From Flagellimonas sp. S3867 (GTDB taxonomy: Bacteria > Bacteroidota > Bacteroidia > Flavobacteriales > Flavobacteriaceae): a stretch of DNA of 64,000 nucleotides. A program made the position numbers and the translations under genes. The stretch is taken from positions 1,550,001 through 1,614,000 of the forward strand of contig NZ_JACVMN010000001.1 of assembly GCF_014698935.1 (NCBI RefSeq). The letters run 5' to 3'. The notes under the pieces were generated by a model. It saw only the letters and a list, made by a program, of their open reading frames with translations, searched no databases and had not been told where the DNA came from. Below are positions 8,710-17,676 of this stretch, piece after piece (the first letter of the stretch is position 1; each line of letters starts with the position of its first letter).

Positions 8710-10986
8710 ATGAGGATAGCTTTTGTATTCTTTTTAGCTCTTTTTACAGCCCTAACGAGCTGCACGTCAGATAAAAACATAAACTATGACGGCTATACAA
8801 CAAAAATCTATCTAGCTGATTCTGTTGAAATTTCATGGTACTCTCCCAAAATGTTTCGTTTTCGGGTATCCAAACTCAAAGGCGAAAAATTCGATTCCAA
8901 ATATGATATTCCATTCCTAAATGGTCATTTTGAGCCATGGGAGAAAGTAAATTGTAGTTTTCAGGAAACTCGCACTAATTATAAAATATCAACGTCCGAA
9001 ATTCAGTTGGATGTCAACAAGAAAACTTTGGAATGGAAAATCAATGACTTAAAAGGAAACAAAATTTATCCCTCCAAAGGTCAGGTTATTGGAATGTTCA
9101 AAGATGGATATTCCAAATTTGATAACGCCAGCGCCTTTAATGAATTCAATTTAAACAGCAGATACACCCATTGGTTCTATAACAAGGATACAGAAAGTTA
9201 TACAGACACCTTTATAAAAGATAGCTTGATCAAAGATGATTATTTCATTTATGGTCCAGATTATAAAAGTATTTTTAAGCAATTTAACGAGTTGGTAGGC
9301 CCTGAACCCCTTCTTCCTAAAAAGGGATATGGTTTTTTTCAAACCCAACATTTAAGCTGTTCCGGAGATCAGGATGAATTTATGCAAGTTGCACATTTAT
9401 TCAGAGAAAAAGACATTCCCTGTGACAACCTGATTCTTGATTTTGGATGGGGAGATGCATGCATTGGCGACAAGGAAATCACATGGGGCAGTAGTTTGGA
9501 TTGGTCTGAAAATTACATCCAACCGCTATCTGCCGTACAAATGATTGATTCCCTAAAACAAATGAATTTGGATTTGATGTTGATCCATCACAATGCTCCC
9601 AATCATGTCAATAGGATAAACCATGGATGGACAGAAACCCTGTTCGATGAAGACGTTTGGTGGAAGCGGTATAAGGAAAAACTGGATATGGGAATAGCTG
9701 GTACCTGGCAAGATACCCGAAGAAATAACATTACAGATGCAGAAATTTGGAATGGCACCCAAAATTACATAGGCAAAAATCAAAGAGTGCTGTTCTTAGG
9801 ATGCCGAAGAATGCAAGAAACCAACCCTTGGGATGACGGCCCAACCCAAATACCGGTGAATGCCATGATTGGCCAAAGAAGATACCCTTTTAGATGGGTT
9901 GGTGATTCCGATTTTACTTGGTCAGAGATGAAGTGGCAGATAAACGCCATTACCAATACCCATGGATCCATGAAAGGAATGTCGCACCTCACTTGGGATG
10001 TCTATGGCAAAACTCCATTGATTCAAGCGCGAATGAACCAGTTTGTGGACTTTTTAGGAGTATCCCGTTCACATAACCTAAAACCTTGGTCCGTTAGTTC
10101 GGATATCAATCAATGGAAAGAACGGATTGTCATTGAACGCTCCTCGGTCAAATCTTCCAATCAAGAAAATGCGGAGCGAATGGCTAGAGCTGATGAATAT
10201 ACCGCAGAAAAAAGTATCCGTAGACACAGAAAACTTAGATACCGACTCCTACCCTATATCTATTCCTTGGCCTATCAAAATTATTTAGAAGCAATGCCCA
10301 TCTGCAGACCCATGGTTCTGCAATATCCTGAAGATGACCAATGCAATGGTAATCAATGGCCGTATCAGTATATGTTTGGCCCATCTTTGATGGTAGCACC
10401 GGTGTACCATCCTGAAGCAACACATACAATATATCTTCCCAAAGGTCAGGCATGGTATGATTACTGGTCGAAGCAAAAATTTGAAGGGGGACAAGTGATT
10501 AAATATGATTCGAGCGACCCGGATATGCTACCTTTACTGGTGCCCGAGGGAGCTACGCTTTGCTATGGAAAAGACAGAAATTGGATAACCCCAGGAGAAC
10601 AGGATGAAACACTCTGGCTCGAAATATATCCGGGACAACAAGGAGAAACCATCATTTATGAAGACGACGGACAATCGATAGCTTATCAAGAAGGTGAATT
10701 TGCAAAAACCAAAATTCATTGGGAAATTGATCAAAATACCGGAGTCCTAAAATTAAATATTGACAAGGCTTCAGGTAATCACCAAAACAAGCTGATCCAA
10801 AGAATTTGGAAAATTAGAGTACTTGATCCTGAAAATACATATAACTCGGTAATTTCCGATAGGAATATTTTACATTTTGAAACCCCTTCGGTCATTGATA
10901 AAACCGAACTTGCAAACAATAGCCAATTTAAAGAAGTGACTTTAAAAGCTGCCTTAGATCAAAAAATCGAAATCAAATTTCAATAA
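8710..10986 (+). CDS. GH31-family alpha-glycosidase, secreted lipoprotein
   Basis: This 758-residue protein begins with a lipoprotein signal (LFTALTSC, Cys18). The order is an N-terminal beta-sandwich, a TIM barrel and C-terminal beta domains, as in GH31 alpha-glucosidases and alpha-xylosidases. In the barrel, AGTWQDTRR carries the probable nucleophile Asp335, and RYPFRWVGDSDFTW the probable acid/base Asp399. The usual nucleophile motif is W-x-D-M-[NGA]-E; here Thr-Arg-Arg follows the Asp, which points to a divergent subfamily. It probably trims alpha-linked side groups or ends of the glycan taken up by this locus. Substrate specificity cannot be read from the sequence. Confidence 0.88.
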   Translation: MRIAFVFFLALFTALTSCTSDKNINYDGYTTKIYLADSVEISWYSPKMFRFRVSKLKGEKFDSKYDIPFLNGHFEPWEKVNCSFQETRTNYKISTSEIQLDVNKKTLEWKINDLKGNKIYPSKGQVIGMFKDGYSKFDNASAFNEFNLNSRYTHWFYNKDTESYTDTFIKDSLIKDDYFIYGPDYKSIFKQFNELVGPEPLLPKKGYGFFQTQHLSCSGDQDEFMQVAHLFREKDIPCDNLILDFGWGDACIGDKEITWGSSLDWSENYIQPLSAVQMIDSLKQMNLDLMLIHHNAPNHVNRINHGWTETLFDEDVWWKRYKEKLDMGIAGTWQDTRRNNITDAEIWNGTQNYIGKNQRVLFLGCRRMQETNPWDDGPTQIPVNAMIGQRRYPFRWVGDSDFTWSEMKWQINAITNTHGSMKGMSHLTWDVYGKTPLIQARMNQFVDFLGVSRSHNLKPWSVSSDINQWKERIVIERSSVKSSNQENAERMARADEYTAEKSIRRHRKLRYRLLPYIYSLAYQNYLEAMPICRPMVLQYPEDDQCNGNQWPYQYMFGPSLMVAPVYHPEATHTIYLPKGQAWYDYWSKQKFEGGQVIKYDSSDPDMLPLLVPEGATLCYGKDRNWITPGEQDETLWLEIYPGQQGETIIYEDDGQSIAYQEGEFAKTKIHWEIDQNTGVLKLNIDKASGNHQNKLIQRIWKIRVLDPENTYNSVISDRNILHFETPSVIDKTELANNSQFKEVTLKAALDQKIEIKFQ

Positions 10987-10992
10987 GATCTT

Positions 10993-13900
10993 GTGAAGAA
11001 AAAGACCCTGTTCAAACTATTTGCTTATTCTACTGCAATTTTGTTATTGCTTTTGAGTGGTTTTTCCTGCACCAATTCCATAGAACGACCTGAAACAGAA
11101 GCTCCATATCTATTTACAGAAGTTCCTTCATCTGAAACTAGAATCACTTTCGTCAATGAAATTCCGGAAAACAGTGCCATGAACAGTATGGTTTACGAAT
11201 ATTTTTACAATGGGGGCGGGGTGGCCATTGGAGATATCGACAATGATGGACTTTCCGATATTTACTTTACGGCTAACCTTAAAGGGAATAAACTCTATAA
11301 AAATCTTGGAAATCTTAAATTCCAGGACATCACCACAAAGGCCAATGTGCAGAGTACTTTCGGTTGGACTACTGGGGTTACCATGGCCGATGTGAATGCC
11401 GATGGATGGTTGGACATTTACGTATGCAAATCCGGAAAAGGAAAAGCCACGAACAGAAAAAATCTCCTATATATTAACAATCAAAATGGGACTTTTACCG
11501 AAAAAGCCTCCGAATATGGACTCGATTTTTCGGGATACAGCACCCAAAGTTCCTTCTTTGATTATGATAAAGATGGAGATTTGGACATGTTCTTGTTAAA
11601 TCACAATGTGAATCCCATAAATACCAATAACCCAGAAAACTTTAAAAACGAAAAGAACGAACTGGTCGGGGATTGTTTGTTTAGAAATGACAATGGTAGG
11701 TTCACCAATGTATCCAACCAAGCCGGTATCATCCAAAATTCATTAGGTTTTGGATTAGGTGTTTCCATTGGGGATATTGACCAAAACGGATGGCCCGATA
11801 TTTATGTCGGAAATGACTATATCGAGCAAGACTATCTCTATTTCAATAATGGAGACGGCACTTTTACCGAAAAATTAAAGGCTAATACGGGGCATACTTC
11901 AAACTTTTCCATGGGAACCGATATTGCCGATATCAATAATGATGGCTATCTCGATATTATCTCTTTGGACATGGTCGCTGAAGATAATTATGGAATCAAA
12001 ACGAGCATGAGTGGAATGAACCCCAAGTCATTCAATCATGCTGTTGATAATGGATTTCATTACCAATACATGTACAATGCTTTACAACTTAACAATGGTA
12101 ATGGGCATTTTAGCGAAATAGGACAGCTTGCCAATATTTCGAGTACGGATTGGAGTTGGGCTCCTCTTCTTGCCGATTTTGACAATGATGGATTTAAAGA
12201 TCTTTTTGTGACCAACGGATTAAAACGTGATTTCAGGAACAACGATTTCAAAAAATATAAGCTCAAACGGTTGCAACAAGCTCAAGAAAATGGCGAAAAG
12301 ATGCCCAAGGTTATCGAAGAGTTAGTTCACAAAACTCCACAGCGCAAAACGCAAAATTACTTTTTTAAGAATAATGGAGATCTTACATATACCAAAACCT
12401 CAGCCGCTTGGGGATTAAATAAAACCACCTTTTCCAACGGTGCCGCATATGGCGATTTGGACAATGATGGGGATTTGGATTTGGTCATCAATAATATTGA
12501 TGAAAAGGCCACAATTTTGCAAAATAACAGTCATCACAATTTCATCCAAATTCAATTTAAGGGTAATGAACAAAACCTTTTTGGCATTGGCACTAAGATT
12601 TTGATTGAGACTTCAAACGGAAAACAAAATTTCGAAAACTACCCCACCCGAGGTTACCAATCTGCTGTTGAACCTATAGTTCATTTTGGATTGTCCGATT
12701 TAGATAAGGTTGATAATGTTGTAATTACCTGGCCAAATGGCAACTCGCAAACAGTAATGGATGTTCCGGTCAATCAACGCATAACTGTGGATTATAAAGA
12801 TGCAAAACCTCCATCGAACAACAAAACACACAACAAAACCATTTTCAACGATATTACAAAAGAGGTAGCTATTGGGCACGAACATCAAGAAAATGAACAT
12901 GACGATTTTGTCAAAGAAAATTTGTTACCCCACAAAATGTCTCAATTTGGTCCTGCATTGGCCATTTCCGATGTAAATGGAGATGGTCTGGACGATTTCT
13001 ATGTGGGTGGGGCAAAAGGATATTCGGCCTCGTTGTTCATGCAAAATTCCGATGGCACCTTCGCCGCAGGAAACAATCAACCATGGGATTTGGACAAAGA
13101 ATTTGAAGATGTGGATGCTATATTTTTCGATGCAGACAACGACGGTGACAACGATTTATATGTAGTTAGCGGAAGTAATGAATGGGTGGCCGGACATGGA
13201 CAATACCAAGACCGTTTATATATAAACAACTCCGGTGAATTCAAGAAAGAAGCACACCGCCTAACCAAATCTTTGTTTAGCGGAAGCTGTGTTAAACCTT
13301 TTGATTTTGATCAAGACGGAGATTTGGACCTATTCATCGGAAGCAGGCAAAAACCTCAAAAATACCCCTATGCCGAACCAAGTCTTTTGTTGGAAAATAA
13401 CAATGGCATTTTTAAAGATGTTACAAAAGTAAAAGCTTCCGCTCTGGTCAATGCTGGAATGATTACCGATGCCATATGGACGGATTTTGATTCGGATGGA
13501 CAAACAGATTTGATTGTTGTGGGCGAATGGGCAAAAATTGCATTTTATAAAAACAACAATGGTATTCTGGAGCTCGATGAATCTATCCTTTCCAATACCG
13601 AAGGTTGGTGGAACAGCATTAACGGTGCAGATTTTGATCAAGATGGGGATATGGATTATGTGGTGGGCAACCTTGGGTTGAATTATAAATACACTGCCTC
13701 TCCCAATGCTCCTTTTGAGGTGTATTCCACAGATTTTGATGATAATGGCACCAATGATATTGTCTTGGGGTATTATAATCAGGGTAACCTATTTCCACTT
13801 CGTGGAAGGGAATGCTCTTCACAGCAAATGCCTTTTATCAAAGAGAAATTTCCTTCGTACCATAGCTTCGGTTCTGCAGATCTCATCGAAGTTTATGGAA

Positions 13901-14310
13901 AGGAGAAATTAGAGCATTCGTTGCACCTAAAATCCAACACTTTTGCCTCTATCTATCTTGAAAACTTAGGAAACGGCAATTTCAATGTGCATCAATTACC
14001 CAACGAAGCGCAGTTATCTTCCATCAACGATATCATAATAGATGATTTTGATCATGACGGGCTAAAAGATATTTTTGTGGCCGGAAACCTCTATCAGTCC
14101 GAAGTGGAAACACCAAGAAACGATGCTAGTATTGGCTTGCTTTTAAAAGGAAATGGAAATTCTTCCTTCGAACCCATACCATATACTAAAAGTGGGGTTT
14201 TTCTAAATAAGGATGTGAAAAAAATGAAAATAATTGGCTTGGCAAATAAGAGTAAAGGTATTTTGGTCGCTTCGAACAATGATTCACTTAAATTGATTGC
14301 CAACCAATAA
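10993..14310 (+). CDS. FG-GAP/VCBS-repeat lipoprotein with ASPIC/UnbV domain (CRTAC1-like)
   Basis: The gene starts with GTG six nt after the GH31 stop codon, so it is coupled to it. The 1105-residue product has a lipoprotein signal ending at about Cys26 and many Asp-rich Ca-binding propeller repeats of the type DIDNDGLSDIYF, DVNADGWLDIYV, DFDNDGFKDLFV and DLDNDGDLDLVI. An ASPIC/UnbV domain lies at about 520-590 (FGIGTKILIET, VVITWPNGNSQTV), followed by a second propeller. Such proteins often sit in Bacteroidota glycan loci and are thought to bind carbohydrate or act in surface adhesion. The biochemical role is not established. Confidence 0.9.
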   Translation: MKKKTLFKLFAYSTAILLLLLSGFSCTNSIERPETEAPYLFTEVPSSETRITFVNEIPENSAMNSMVYEYFYNGGGVAIGDIDNDGLSDIYFTANLKGNKLYKNLGNLKFQDITTKANVQSTFGWTTGVTMADVNADGWLDIYVCKSGKGKATNRKNLLYINNQNGTFTEKASEYGLDFSGYSTQSSFFDYDKDGDLDMFLLNHNVNPINTNNPENFKNEKNELVGDCLFRNDNGRFTNVSNQAGIIQNSLGFGLGVSIGDIDQNGWPDIYVGNDYIEQDYLYFNNGDGTFTEKLKANTGHTSNFSMGTDIADINNDGYLDIISLDMVAEDNYGIKTSMSGMNPKSFNHAVDNGFHYQYMYNALQLNNGNGHFSEIGQLANISSTDWSWAPLLADFDNDGFKDLFVTNGLKRDFRNNDFKKYKLKRLQQAQENGEKMPKVIEELVHKTPQRKTQNYFFKNNGDLTYTKTSAAWGLNKTTFSNGAAYGDLDNDGDLDLVINNIDEKATILQNNSHHNFIQIQFKGNEQNLFGIGTKILIETSNGKQNFENYPTRGYQSAVEPIVHFGLSDLDKVDNVVITWPNGNSQTVMDVPVNQRITVDYKDAKPPSNNKTHNKTIFNDITKEVAIGHEHQENEHDDFVKENLLPHKMSQFGPALAISDVNGDGLDDFYVGGAKGYSASLFMQNSDGTFAAGNNQPWDLDKEFEDVDAIFFDADNDGDNDLYVVSGSNEWVAGHGQYQDRLYINNSGEFKKEAHRLTKSLFSGSCVKPFDFDQDGDLDLFIGSRQKPQKYPYAEPSLLLENNNGIFKDVTKVKASALVNAGMITDAIWTDFDSDGQTDLIVVGEWAKIAFYKNNNGILELDESILSNTEGWWNSINGADFDQDGDMDYVVGNLGLNYKYTASPNAPFEVYSTDFDDNGTNDIVLGYYNQGNLFPLRGRECSSQQMPFIKEKFPSYHSFGSADLIEVYGKEKLEHSLHLKSNTFASIYLENLGNGNFNVHQLPNEAQLSSINDIIIDDFDHDGLKDIFVAGNLYQSEVETPRNDASIGLLLKGNGNSSFEPIPYTKSGVFLNKDVKKMKIIGLANKSKGILVASNNDSLKLIANQ

Positions 14311-14334
14311 TCCTTTCTTTCTAAAAAAAGGATT
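14309..14334 (+). terminator. Weak hairpin at the end of the FG-GAP gene
   Basis: AATCCTTT (14309-14316) overlaps the stop codon and pairs with AAAGGATT (14327-14334). The stem is only 8 bp and the following T-rich tract is short, so it is at best a weak terminator. Confidence 0.35.
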
Positions 14335-14389
14335 TCCATTTGTCAACCTTTCACAATATTCCTAATTTCAAGGTCCATTTTTTCTCGAT

Positions 14390-15751
14390 TTGTATACTAT
14401 CATCGACATAGAAACCTCCGGCAACGGAATTAAAGGCAACAAGATTACCGAAATTGCGGTATTTAAGTTTGACGGTCATCAAATCGTGGATGAATATACT
14501 TCCTTGGTCAATCCGCAATGCCCCATTCCCTTTTACATTACGGGTCTAACAGGAATTGACGGACAAATGGTGCAAAACGCTCCTCTTTTTGAACAGATCG
14601 CGCCTACGATTTTGGAAATGACAGAGGGCTGCATTTTTGTGGCACATTCCGTGAATTTTGATTATGGCGTCATTAAAGAGGAATTCCGGCAGATCGGGAT
14701 TGATTTTACCCGAAAAAAGCTGTGTACGGTACGATTGTCAAGAAGATTGATTCCAGGATTACAATCATACAGCTTGGGAAAACTTTGCACTGCCGTTCAA
14801 ATTCCATTAAAGGACAGGCACCGGGCCAGAGGCGACGCTCATGCAACGGTTTTATTGTTTCAAAAATTGTTGAATACCCCGGATTCGAATGTCACCATCA
14901 AAAAATTCTTAAATGCACGGAGTCAAGAAGCTACACTTCCTCCACATTTGCCAAAGTCGGTGTTTGATGATATCCCGCAAAAACCTGGAATCTATTATTT
15001 TAAAAATCAACAAGGGAAAATTATCTATGTGGGAAAAGCCATTAATCTCAAGAAAAGGGTTTTGGGCCATTTTTATGATAAAAGCACCAAGGAATTGCGA
15101 ATGTGCAGCGAAACTGCATCGATTGATTACAAACTTTCGGGCAGCGAGTTGGTTGCGCTACTAATGGAATCTGCCGAGATAAAAAGGCTGTTTCCACCTT
15201 ATAACAGTGCCCAAAAAAGGATTGTAAAGCAATACGCCATTTTTGAATATGAGGATAGAAAAGGAATTGTCCATTTGGCCTACAATGTGCTGAAAGGTGC
15301 CCCTAACCCCATAAAAATATTTTATAACCAAACTGATTGCAGGTCATTTTTGGAAGATATATGCAAAAATTTTGCGCTATGCCCCAAGTATTGCCATCTA
15401 CAACAAGTAAATACTTCTTGTTCCCATCATGAAATTCGTTCCTGTGAGGGTATTTGCACTTCAACTGAATCGATTGCCGATTACAACCAAAAGGTGAAAG
15501 ATGCCATTCTTGACATAAAAACGGAAAAATCAGGGATTCGAATCATCAAGGAAAAAGGAAGGGAACACAATGAAAATGCCTTTGTGCTTATTGATGAGGG
15601 TCTATACAAAGGTTATGGTTTTATAGACCAGAAGCAAAGTATTAATTCTTTGGCCGATATTGAAGCTCATATTATTCCCCAAAAAAACACTTTGGAAACA
15701 CAACGGATCGTGGAAGCTTTGCTTTCAAAAGCAGAATCTTACGTTCTATAG
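14390..15751 (+). CDS. DEDDh 3'-5' exonuclease fused to GIY-YIG (UvrC-like) nuclease
   Basis: This 453-residue protein joins two nucleases. Residues 1-165 are a DnaQ/PolC-type exonuclease with Asp6 and Glu8 (IDIETSG), Asp91 (HSVNFD) and the His144/Asp149 pair (HRARGDAH). Residues about 195-275 are a GIY-YIG domain like that of UvrC and Cho (KPGIYYF, IIYVGKAINLKKRV). The C-terminal part has a Cys-rich stretch (about 325-365) as in UvrC-like proteins, but no UvrC RNase H-like or HhH region. The TTG start is required because motif I begins at residue 6. A role in DNA repair is likely but unproven. Similar fusions are annotated in Bacteroidota as DNA polymerase III epsilon-like proteins. Confidence 0.88.
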   Translation: MYTIIDIETSGNGIKGNKITEIAVFKFDGHQIVDEYTSLVNPQCPIPFYITGLTGIDGQMVQNAPLFEQIAPTILEMTEGCIFVAHSVNFDYGVIKEEFRQIGIDFTRKKLCTVRLSRRLIPGLQSYSLGKLCTAVQIPLKDRHRARGDAHATVLLFQKLLNTPDSNVTIKKFLNARSQEATLPPHLPKSVFDDIPQKPGIYYFKNQQGKIIYVGKAINLKKRVLGHFYDKSTKELRMCSETASIDYKLSGSELVALLMESAEIKRLFPPYNSAQKRIVKQYAIFEYEDRKGIVHLAYNVLKGAPNPIKIFYNQTDCRSFLEDICKNFALCPKYCHLQQVNTSCSHHEIRSCEGICTSTESIADYNQKVKDAILDIKTEKSGIRIIKEKGREHNENAFVLIDEGLYKGYGFIDQKQSINSLADIEAHIIPQKNTLETQRIVEALLSKAESYVL

Positions 15752-15752
15752 A

Positions 15753-16529
15753 TCAATCCACCAACAAATTGACCTTAAACACAGCAGCGGAATCCCCTAA
15801 AAATTGAAATCCCTCATGTAATTCGGTCTGCTTTACGGAATACGGATAGAAGGAAATGGGTTCAATACATACCATATTGGCAACCTCCGTCCAACACATA
15901 AAATGACCAAAACCTTTGGTGTTGATAGTTATGCTGCGCTTATCCTTTAAGGTGATGGACTCGGAATTTTCTACCTGAAATGCTCTACCGCCCACTTCCA
16001 AGACCTGTTCCAATGTAATTTCCTTTTCATCAGTGCAAATGGCAGGCTGATTTGTATGGATTTTAAAGGCAGGATGATACCCCAACATAAAAGGCATATC
16101 GCGTTCACCAGAAATTTTAAAGGTAATCTCCAATTGATTCTCCATTAACTCAAAAGACTTTTCAAATTCAAAACTATAGGGCCAAAAGAGCCATTGTTTG
16201 GTTGACTTTTCTGGAAATTTAGAATTTTTCACCGGAGTTCCGGCTTTATACTCTTTTCTAAATATTGCCGAAGTATCAGTCTTCGAAATCAGGTCATAAT
16301 CCAGTTCTCGTAGCAATCCGTGTTGGTCTTGTATGGCATTGCTTCGAGGTACATGAACTCGAAAACCAGCCTTGTCCACCGGCCCGATTATCGGAAACAT
16401 CTCAGTATCCGCACTACGCCAACCTGGACTTCCTTTTTGGTGGATAAATTCATGTTCATCATTGATAAAGCTTACCAATTCACCCTGGTCTATACGAACT
16501 GTATTGTTTCCGTTTTTTAAGTCTGTCAT
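15753..16529 (-). CDS. Aldose 1-epimerase family protein (GalM/LacX-like)
   Basis: This 258-residue protein resembles the LacX/YeaD branch of mutarotases, which interconvert alpha and beta anomers of sugars. It has EMFPIIGPV near residue 45, QDQHGLLRELDY (about 70-80) with a conserved His, and MLGYHPAFKI (about 145-155) with a second His; two His and a Glu form the usual catalytic set. It follows the CBS-like gene after only three bases, so the two are co-transcribed although their biochemistry has no obvious link. It meets the exonuclease gene tail-to-tail one base away. Confidence 0.85.
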   Translation of the reverse strand: MTDLKNGNNTVRIDQGELVSFINDEHEFIHQKGSPGWRSADTEMFPIIGPVDKAGFRVHVPRSNAIQDQHGLLRELDYDLISKTDTSAIFRKEYKAGTPVKNSKFPEKSTKQWLFWPYSFEFEKSFELMENQLEITFKISGERDMPFMLGYHPAFKIHTNQPAICTDEKEITLEQVLEVGGRAFQVENSESITLKDKRSITINTKGFGHFMCWTEVANMVCIEPISFYPYSVKQTELHEGFQFLGDSAAVFKVNLLVD

Positions 16530-16532
16530 TGT

Positions 16533-17513
16533 TTAATCAATATACCCCTTTTCGCGCATCCAATCATCGTTGAACATTTTGCCCACATAACGGCTGCCAT
16601 GATCATGGAAGAGTACCACCACCACATCGTCTTTAGTGAACTGTTCCTTAAGTTGTAGAAGGCCTTTTATCGCAGCTCCGGCAGAATTGCCCAAAAACAT
16701 ACCTTCTTCTTTGGCCAAACGTTGGGTATATACTGCGGCATCCTTATCAGTTACCTTGGTAAATCCGTCAATAACATCGAAATTGACATTTTTAGGAAGG
16801 ATATCCTCCCCTATTCCCTCGGTTACATAGGGATAAATTTCATTTTCGTCGAATATCCCAGTTTCATGGTATTTTTTGAACACGGAACCATAAGTGTCAA
16901 TTCCCCATACTTTGATATCAGGATTTTGCTCTTTTAGATAGGTTCCCACCCCTGAAATGGTGCCTCCGGTACCAACGCCTACCACAAAGTGGGTAATCTT
17001 GCCTTCGGTCTGCTCCCAAATTTCAGGTCCAGTGGTCAAATAATGGGCTTTGGTATTGCTCGGGTTATCATATTGGTTTACATACCAGGAATTTGGTATT
17101 TCTTCAGATAAGCGTCGTGCGGTTGAATAATAGCTTCTTGGGTCATCTGGAGCAACATCCGTAGGGCATACATGAACCTCACTTCCTACAGCCTTCAGAA
17201 TGTCCATCTTTTCCTTGGATTGCTTGTCGCTGATAACACATATCATCCTATACCCTTTCACAACAGCAGCCAAGGCCAATCCCATTCCGGTATTTCCAGA
17301 AGTTCCTTCAATTATAGTACCTCCAGGTTGTAAGAGTCCAGATGCTTCGGCGTCCTCCACCATTTGGAGGGCCATTCGGTCTTTGACTGAGTTTCCAGGG
17401 TTAAAAGTTTCGTATTTGGCCAACACCAAGCAAGGTAATTCGGCGGTCAGTTTGTTGAGCTTTACCAAAGGCGTATCCCCAATGGTCTCAAGAATATTGT
17501 TAGCGTACTTCAT
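16533..17513 (-). CDS. PLP-dependent cysteine synthase/cystathionine beta-synthase family protein
   Basis: The frame is open from 17564, but I choose the ATG at 17513. It gives the usual family N-terminus (MKYANNILETIGDTPLVKL), and a promoter box (17522-17529) lies inside the longer form. The 326-residue protein has the PLP lysine Lys44 in NPGNSVKDRM, the substrate loop EGTSGNTGMGLAL, and the phosphate-binding GVGTGGTISG. Details such as the ASN/PSNxxAHYxTTxxEI motif look more like cystathionine beta-synthase than CysK. C-terminal CBS regulatory domains are absent. It condenses serine or acetylserine with a thiol; which one is not certain. Confidence 0.85.
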   Translation of the reverse strand: MKYANNILETIGDTPLVKLNKLTAELPCLVLAKYETFNPGNSVKDRMALQMVEDAEASGLLQPGGTIIEGTSGNTGMGLALAAVVKGYRMICVISDKQSKEKMDILKAVGSEVHVCPTDVAPDDPRSYYSTARRLSEEIPNSWYVNQYDNPSNTKAHYLTTGPEIWEQTEGKITHFVVGVGTGGTISGVGTYLKEQNPDIKVWGIDTYGSVFKKYHETGIFDENEIYPYVTEGIGEDILPKNVNFDVIDGFTKVTDKDAAVYTQRLAKEEGMFLGNSAGAAIKGLLQLKEQFTKDDVVVVLFHDHGSRYVGKMFNDDWMREKGYID

Positions 17514-17521
17514 AGTCGTTG

Positions 17522-17529
17522 CAAAGGTA
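17522..17529 (-). promoter_or_regulatory. Candidate -7 box close to the CBS-like start codon
   Basis: On the minus strand TACCTTTG matches the Bacteroidota -7 element TAnnTTTG. Only 8 nt separate it from the ATG at 17513, so the mRNA would have almost no leader. No good -33 TTG was found about 25 nt upstream. Confidence 0.4.
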
Positions 17530-17676
17530 ATCTTTTGAATAATTGGATTTTGTCGGCATCCCATTTTTGGAAATTTGCTAAGTGAATGGAATTGGAAGGT
17601 GAAAAATTTGAATAATTATACCATTGCAAAAACAAGAAAGTGAGTTTTATCCGGTTTTTGTTGCATAATTATCATT

